Source of the DNA: Maricaulis sp.
GTDB taxonomy: Bacteria > Pseudomonadota > Alphaproteobacteria > Caulobacterales > Maricaulaceae
DNA length: 9,908 bases
Assembly: GCA_002694345.1 (NCBI GenBank)
Contig: NZLV01000247.1
Location: 1 to 9,908, forward strand
Direction: 5' to 3'
This document shows, piece by piece, positions 6,138 to 9,908 of the stretch. A model generated the notes under the pieces. The model was given only the letters and a program-made list of their open reading frames with translations. It was not told where the DNA came from and ran no database searches. Positions within the stretch are counted from its first letter, which is position 1, and each line of letters begins with the position of its first letter. The position numbers were made by a program, and so were the translations under genes.

Positions 6138-7056
6138 TCAGCACGACGTTGAACACGACGCCCACTCGGGCACCCAGACCACGGGCCATACCTGGGACGG
6201 GATCAAGGAACTCGACACGCCGCTGCCGCGCTGGTGGCTGTGGATCTTCTACGCCTGTTGTGCGTGGGCGGTGGTCTACTGGGTCCTGATGCCGGCCTGG
6301 CCGGCCCTGCCGGGCCTGGCGGGCGAGACCGACCACACGCGCGGTCTGCGGGACCACTCCGAACGCGCCAATGTGGCGGCCGCCGTGGCGGACCTCCAGG
6401 CCCAGCGGGCCAGTGGGTTTGCCGCTCTGGAAGGCGCCTCGATCGAGCAGATCGAGAACGACCCGCAGCTGCTCGGCTTCGTCCGCGCAGCCGGCGAGTC
6501 GGCCTTTGGCGACAATTGCGCCACCTGTCACGGTGCGGGCGCCCAGGGTTTCGTGGGCTATCCCAACCTGAATGACGATGTCTGGCTGTGGGGCGGCTCC
6601 TATGAGGAAATCCGCACCACGATCCGCTTCGGCGTCCGGACCGACCATCCCGACACGCATTTCTCGCAAATGCCGTCCTTTGGTCGTGACGAACTCCTGT
6701 CGCGCTCCGAGATCGCCGATGTCGCGGACTATGTCCTCTCCCTGTCCGGGCATGAGGCCGAGGCTGAGGCCATCGCGCACGGGGCCACGATCTACCAGGC
6801 CCAGTGTGCCAGCTGCCACATGGCAGACGGGACGGGCGACCGTCTCCAGGGCGCTCCGAACCTGACCGATCGCGATTGGCTGTATGGCGGCGAGCGCCAG
6901 CAGGTGATCGACACGATCTATCGCGGTCCCTTCGGCGTCATGCCGACCTGGGAAGACCGTCTGGATGCCGCGACGATCGATGCCCTGGCTGCCTATGTCT
7001 ATCTGCTGGGCGGCGGTGAGTCCGAAGGTGCGGCGAACGGTCCCACGGGGCGGTAG
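6127..7056 (+). CDS. ccoP: Cytochrome c oxidase cbb3-type, di-haem subunit III
   Basis: Membrane-anchored di-haem cytochrome c that accepts electrons from soluble or membrane cytochrome c and hands them to CcoO. It has 309 residues, the usual length. Seen: a polar cytoplasmic N-terminus, the conserved WDGIKELDTPLPRWWLW entry to one membrane span (about 35-56), and two periplasmic cytochrome c domains. Haem sites are CATCH (Cys131, Cys134, His135) and CASCH (Cys227, Cys230, His231), with axial Met182 (SQMPSFG) and Met272 (VMPTW). The ATG at 6127 is chosen because the conserved N-terminus follows it; it overlaps ccoQ by 11 bases in another frame, which suggests coupled translation. Upstream open frame within ccoQ is a shadow. 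Last structural gene of the operon; 41 bases separate it from ccoG. Confidence 0.97.
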   Translation: MSDNQHDVEHDAHSGTQTTGHTWDGIKELDTPLPRWWLWIFYACCAWAVVYWVLMPAWPALPGLAGETDHTRGLRDHSERANVAAAVADLQAQRASGFAALEGASIEQIENDPQLLGFVRAAGESAFGDNCATCHGAGAQGFVGYPNLNDDVWLWGGSYEEIRTTIRFGVRTDHPDTHFSQMPSFGRDELLSRSEIADVADYVLSLSGHEAEAEAIAHGATIYQAQCASCHMADGTGDRLQGAPNLTDRDWLYGGERQQVIDTIYRGPFGVMPTWEDRLDAATIDALAAYVYLLGGGESEGAANGPTGR

Positions 7057-7097
7057 GTCGCATCGTCAAGAAGCTTTGGACACGTTAGAGCGCCGTC

Positions 7098-8582
7098 ATG
7101 AGCGAACAACAAAAACACGCCATGGCGGCGCCTGGCATCCGGCAATCCAAGGCCGAGGCGGTCAACGCCGCGGACACGCGCGAACTCTACCAGAAGCGCG
7201 AACAGATCTACCCCAAACTGGCGCACGGCAAGTTCCGGTCCCTGAAATGGCTGGTCATGGCCGTGACCCTGGGCATCTACTATATCGTGCCCTTCCTGCG
7301 CTGGGATCGCGGTCCTGACGCGCCGGACCAGGCGGTTCTGGTCGATTTTGCCGGCCGCCGCTTTTATTTCTTCTTCATCGAGATCTGGCCCCAGGAAGTC
7401 TATTACATCACGGGGCTCTTGATCCTGGCGGCGCTGGCCCTTTTCCTGGCCACCGCGCTCGTCGGCCGGGTCTGGTGCGGCTATGCCTGCCCGCAGACCG
7501 TCTGGACCGACCTCTTCATCTGGGTCGAGCGCCTGTTCGAGGGCGACCGCAATGCACGCATGCGCCTGGACAAGGCCAAATGGTCTTTCAACAAGGCGTG
7601 GCGGAAACTCGGCAAGCACACGGTCTGGCTCCTGATTGCCCTGGCAACGGGCGGGGCGTGGATCCTGTATTTCCACGACGCCTACGACACGCTGGCCAAT
7701 TTCTTCACCGGCCAAGCGGCGCCGTCCTCCTATCTCTTCGCCGGTGTGCTGACCTTCACCACCTACACGCTGGCCGGCACCATGCGCGAACAGGTCTGCA
7801 CCTATATGTGCCCCTGGCCGCGCATCCAGGCCGCGATGACCGACCGCGAAGCGCTCAACGTCACCTATCGTTTCGACCGGGGTGAGCCGCGCGGCGCCCA
7901 CAAGAAGTCGGAAAGCTGGGATGATCGCGGCGACTGCATCGACTGCAAGCAATGCGTCGCGGTCTGCCCGATGGGCGTCGACATCCGCGAGGGCTCGCAG
8001 CTGGAATGCATCCAGTGCGCCCTGTGCATCGATGCCTGCGACGACATCATGAAGAAGGTCGGCCGTCCGACCGGTCTGATCACCTACGAGACCGACGACA
8101 ATGTCGAGCGTTTCGAACGGGGCGAGAAGCCGCGCTATCGCTTCTTCCGTGCCCGCACCATGGTCTACGCCACGGCTTTCCTGATCGTTGCGGCGGTCAT
8201 GCTGGGCGCGCTGGTGAACCGGTCCGAGCTGGAACTCAATTCCCAGCGCGACCGCAACCCGAACTATGTCATCCTGTCCGACGGATCCGTGCGCAATGGC
8301 TACACGCTCAAAGTGGTCAACAAGGCCAATGAGCCGCGCATCATGGATCTGGTCGTCGAAGGCGATCCGTCCATCCAGGTTCGCGTCCTCGGCGCGCCGG
8401 AAGGGGATCCGATGCGTCTCGACATCGATGCCGACCGGACTCGCGATTTCGTGCTATACTTGACGCTTCCGGCCGATGCGATTGACGGCCCGCGTGAGGA
8501 GTTGCGCTTCCGCGTGACGGACCGCAGCACGGGCGAAACCGCCACGACACCGACCATGATCATTACGGGAGCAGGAGAATGA
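7098..8582 (+). CDS. ccoG: cbb3 oxidase assembly protein CcoG (FixG), ferredoxin-like
   Basis: Membrane iron-sulphur protein of 494 residues needed for cbb3 oxidase maturation; characterised homologues act as a cupric reductase that supplies Cu(I) for the CuB site. Seen: about five membrane spans (near residues 50-68, 95-120, 173-192, 205-225 and 350-370), two cysteine pairs CGYACP (Cys127, Cys131) and CTYMCP (Cys234, Cys238), and a dicluster ferredoxin region with Cys280-283-286-290 and Cys304-307-310-314, each fitting a 4Fe-4S cluster. The C-terminus from about 375 is the family's periplasmic beta-sandwich domain. The ribosome binding site is weak (AGAG about 10 bases before the ATG). Its stop overlaps the ccoH start in ATGA. 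Confidence 0.96.
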   Translation: MSEQQKHAMAAPGIRQSKAEAVNAADTRELYQKREQIYPKLAHGKFRSLKWLVMAVTLGIYYIVPFLRWDRGPDAPDQAVLVDFAGRRFYFFFIEIWPQEVYYITGLLILAALALFLATALVGRVWCGYACPQTVWTDLFIWVERLFEGDRNARMRLDKAKWSFNKAWRKLGKHTVWLLIALATGGAWILYFHDAYDTLANFFTGQAAPSSYLFAGVLTFTTYTLAGTMREQVCTYMCPWPRIQAAMTDREALNVTYRFDRGEPRGAHKKSESWDDRGDCIDCKQCVAVCPMGVDIREGSQLECIQCALCIDACDDIMKKVGRPTGLITYETDDNVERFERGEKPRYRFFRARTMVYATAFLIVAAVMLGALVNRSELELNSQRDRNPNYVILSDGSVRNGYTLKVVNKANEPRIMDLVVEGDPSIQVRVLGAPEGDPMRLDIDADRTRDFVLYLTLPADAIDGPREELRFRVTDRSTGETATTPTMIITGAGE

Positions 8583-9049
8583 GAGGGTTTCTGAACCCGG
8601 TCCGGGGCTGGCATGTTCTGGTGCTGATCCTGCTCTTCTTCGGGGTCACGATCAGCGTGAATGCGACCTTCATCACCATGGCGATCCGCACCCATCCGGG
8701 CGAGGATGTGCCGCGCTCCTACTATCAGGGCCTGCACTTCAACGACACGCTGGACCGCCGGCATGCCCAGGCGGCCCTCGGCTGGACGGCGCGGGTCAAT
8801 GTCGTCGACGGGCGCCTGCTCGTGGAAGTCCAGGATGCCGAGGGCGCACCGGTGCCCGGCCTGCTTCTGACCGGCGCACTGCACCACCCCACCGATACGG
8901 GCCGCGATTGCACCCTGGCCTTCCAGGAAGCCCGCACCGGCCTCTATGAGGTTCCGGTCTCCTGCGCCAGCTCGGGCGAATGGCATCTGCGCGCCGTCAA
9001 TGAAGGGGATGTCCCCTTCGAGATGGAGCATGATCTGTGGCTGCCCTAG
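8579..9049 (+). CDS. ccoH: cbb3 oxidase assembly protein CcoH (FixH)
   Basis: Small membrane protein of 156 residues of the FixH family, needed for stable assembly of cbb3 oxidase and thought to work alongside CcoI; its exact action is not settled. Seen: one N-terminal span (about 11-31, VLVLILLFFGVTISVN), then the family motif YYQGLHFNDTLDRRHAQ (about 43-59) just outside the membrane, and a periplasmic beta-rich domain to the end. Translation is very likely coupled to ccoG: the ATG overlaps the ccoG stop by 4 bases, with AGGAG just upstream. Its 3' end overlaps the proposed ccoI start by 13 bases. Confidence 0.93.
   Translation: MRGFLNPVRGWHVLVLILLFFGVTISVNATFITMAIRTHPGEDVPRSYYQGLHFNDTLDRRHAQAALGWTARVNVVDGRLLVEVQDAEGAPVPGLLLTGALHHPTDTGRDCTLAFQEARTGLYEVPVSCASSGEWHLRAVNEGDVPFEMEHDLWLP
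9025..9028 (+). promoter_or_regulatory. Ribosome binding site supporting a GTG start for ccoI
   Basis: GGAG, inside the end of ccoH, lies 8 bases before the GTG at 9037. That GTG is the only ATG/GTG/TTG codon in the ccoI frame between the upstream stop (9031-9033) and the metal-binding domain, so the site and the frame agree on this start. Confidence 0.55.
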
Positions 9050-9908
9050 ACAGCACGCATCTCGACACATCCAACCAGGTCGATCCGCAGGCCTTCGTCC
9101 GGATTGCGGACGGGCAATCGCGCCTCGACCTTCTGGTCCGCGGTGCGGTGTGTGCGGGCTGTATCGCGCGCATCGAGTCCGGCCTGCGCGAAGATCCGCG
9201 CGTGGAGAATGCCCGCCTCAACCTGTCGACCGGCCGTCTGGCCCTGTCCTGGCGGGGCGATCCCGCCCTGGCGGCGGAATATGTCGGCAAGCTGCGTTCG
9301 ATCGGCTATCCGGCGACGCCCTATGAGCCGGAGAGCGAGGCCGACCCGCAACGGGAAGAAGAGCGCAAACTCCTGCGCGCCATGGCCGTGGCCGGCTTTG
9401 CCATGGCCAATGTCATGCTGCTCTCCATCTCGGTCTGGGCCGGCGGGGTCGAGATGACCGAGACCATGCAGGCCCTGATGCACCGGATTTCGGCGCTGAT
9501 TGTCCTGCCCGCAGCCGCCTATGCCGGCCAGCCCTTCTTCCGCTCGGCCTGGACCGCCTTGCGCAATCGCCATGTGAACATGGATGTGCCGATCTCCCTG
9601 GCCGTCTTCCTGGCGTGCGGACTGTCGATCTGGGAAACCTTCATCGGCCACGGGCATACCTATTACGACGCAGCGGTCATGCTGCTCTTCTTCCTGCTGA
9701 TCGGCCGATTCCTGGACATGCGCCTGCGTGCGCGGGCCGGCGAGGCGGCCCGCGGTCTGGCCGCCATGCAGGCTGCCACGGCCAACCGGCTTCGTCCGGA
9801 CGGCCGCGTCGAGGCCATTCCGGCGCGCGAGGTGAAATCCGGTGACCGGCTGATCCTGGCGGCGGGCGACCGTGTGCCGGTCGATGCCGTGGTCGTGGAA
9901 GGGCAGGG
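9037..9908 (+). CDS. ccoI: Copper-transporting P1B-type ATPase CcoI (FixI), 3' end missing
   Basis: Inner-membrane heavy-metal ATPase that pumps copper for loading the CuB site of cbb3 oxidase. About 290 residues are visible and the frame runs off the window. Seen: an N-terminal heavy-metal-associated domain with GAVCAGCIARIE (Cys39 and Cys42, the CxxC metal pair); hydrophobic spans near 110-132, 149-165, 185-203 and 209-225; then RARAGEAARGL and LAAGDRVPVDAVVVEG, the start of the actuator domain. The CPC metal channel, the DKTG phosphorylation site and the ATP-binding domain lie beyond the end. The call as CcoI rather than a general copper exporter rests mainly on its place after ccoGH. The GTG start at 9037 overlaps ccoH by 13 bases, implying coupled translation. 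A ccoS gene is expected next. Confidence 0.93.
   Translation, partial: MAALDSTHLDTSNQVDPQAFVRIADGQSRLDLLVRGAVCAGCIARIESGLREDPRVENARLNLSTGRLALSWRGDPALAAEYVGKLRSIGYPATPYEPESEADPQREEERKLLRAMAVAGFAMANVMLLSISVWAGGVEMTETMQALMHRISALIVLPAAAYAGQPFFRSAWTALRNRHVNMDVPISLAVFLACGLSIWETFIGHGHTYYDAAVMLLFFLLIGRFLDMRLRARAGEAARGLAAMQAATANRLRPDGRVEAIPAREVKSGDRLILAAGDRVPVDAVVVEGQ

Noticed and set aside
6999..7952. Long minus-strand open frame opposite ccoG
   Set aside because: Shadow frame of low-complexity composition; the opposite strand holds the cysteine motifs of CcoG at correct spacing.
1..9908. Mobile element, defence island or other undescribed system
   Set aside because: All genes belong to known housekeeping or respiratory families, base composition looks even, and there are no transposases, terminal repeats, attachment sites or clustered unknown genes.

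Overview
The window reads as ordinary chromosomal DNA of a GC-rich alphaproteobacterium. Gene order, codon use and the form of the cbb3 oxidase proteins suggest a marine Caulobacterales-type lineage such as Maricaulis or Hyphomonas; that placement is inference. There is no insertion sequence, phage gene, CRISPR array, tRNA or rRNA, and base composition looks uniform throughout. Coding density is very high and no stretch longer than 200 bases lacks a gene.

Left part (1-2228, plus strand): the 3' two-thirds of a threonine ammonia-lyase with a C-terminal ACT-like domain, a GNAT-family N-acetyltransferase, and a short-form transaldolase whose active-site residues are of the transaldolase rather than the fructose-6-phosphate aldolase type. 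A long imperfect hairpin (2204-2251) spans the transaldolase stop codon and probably terminates transcription from both sides, because the next gene converges on it.

Middle (2261-3515): a DUF2855 protein of the medium-chain dehydrogenase-like fold on the minus strand, then a 196-base divergent intergenic region. That region carries nested inverted repeats and must hold the promoter of the oxidase operon, but no canonical FNR/FixK box is present in it.

Right part (3516-9908, plus strand): a complete ccoNOQP operon for the high-affinity cbb3-type cytochrome c oxidase, followed after 41 bases by its assembly genes ccoG, ccoH and ccoI, the last cut by the window end. CcoN is the catalytic haem/copper subunit. 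CcoO (one haem c) and CcoP (two haems c) carry electrons to it, and CcoQ is a small stabilising subunit. CcoG, CcoH and CcoI supply copper and assist assembly. Together they support respiration at low oxygen. Every key metal or haem ligand I looked for in the complete subunits is present, so the oxidase should be functional.

I found no sign of an undescribed system. The points most worth checking are the nested inverted repeats ahead of ccoN, the missing FixK-type box, and the DUF2855 gene divergent from the oxidase operon.
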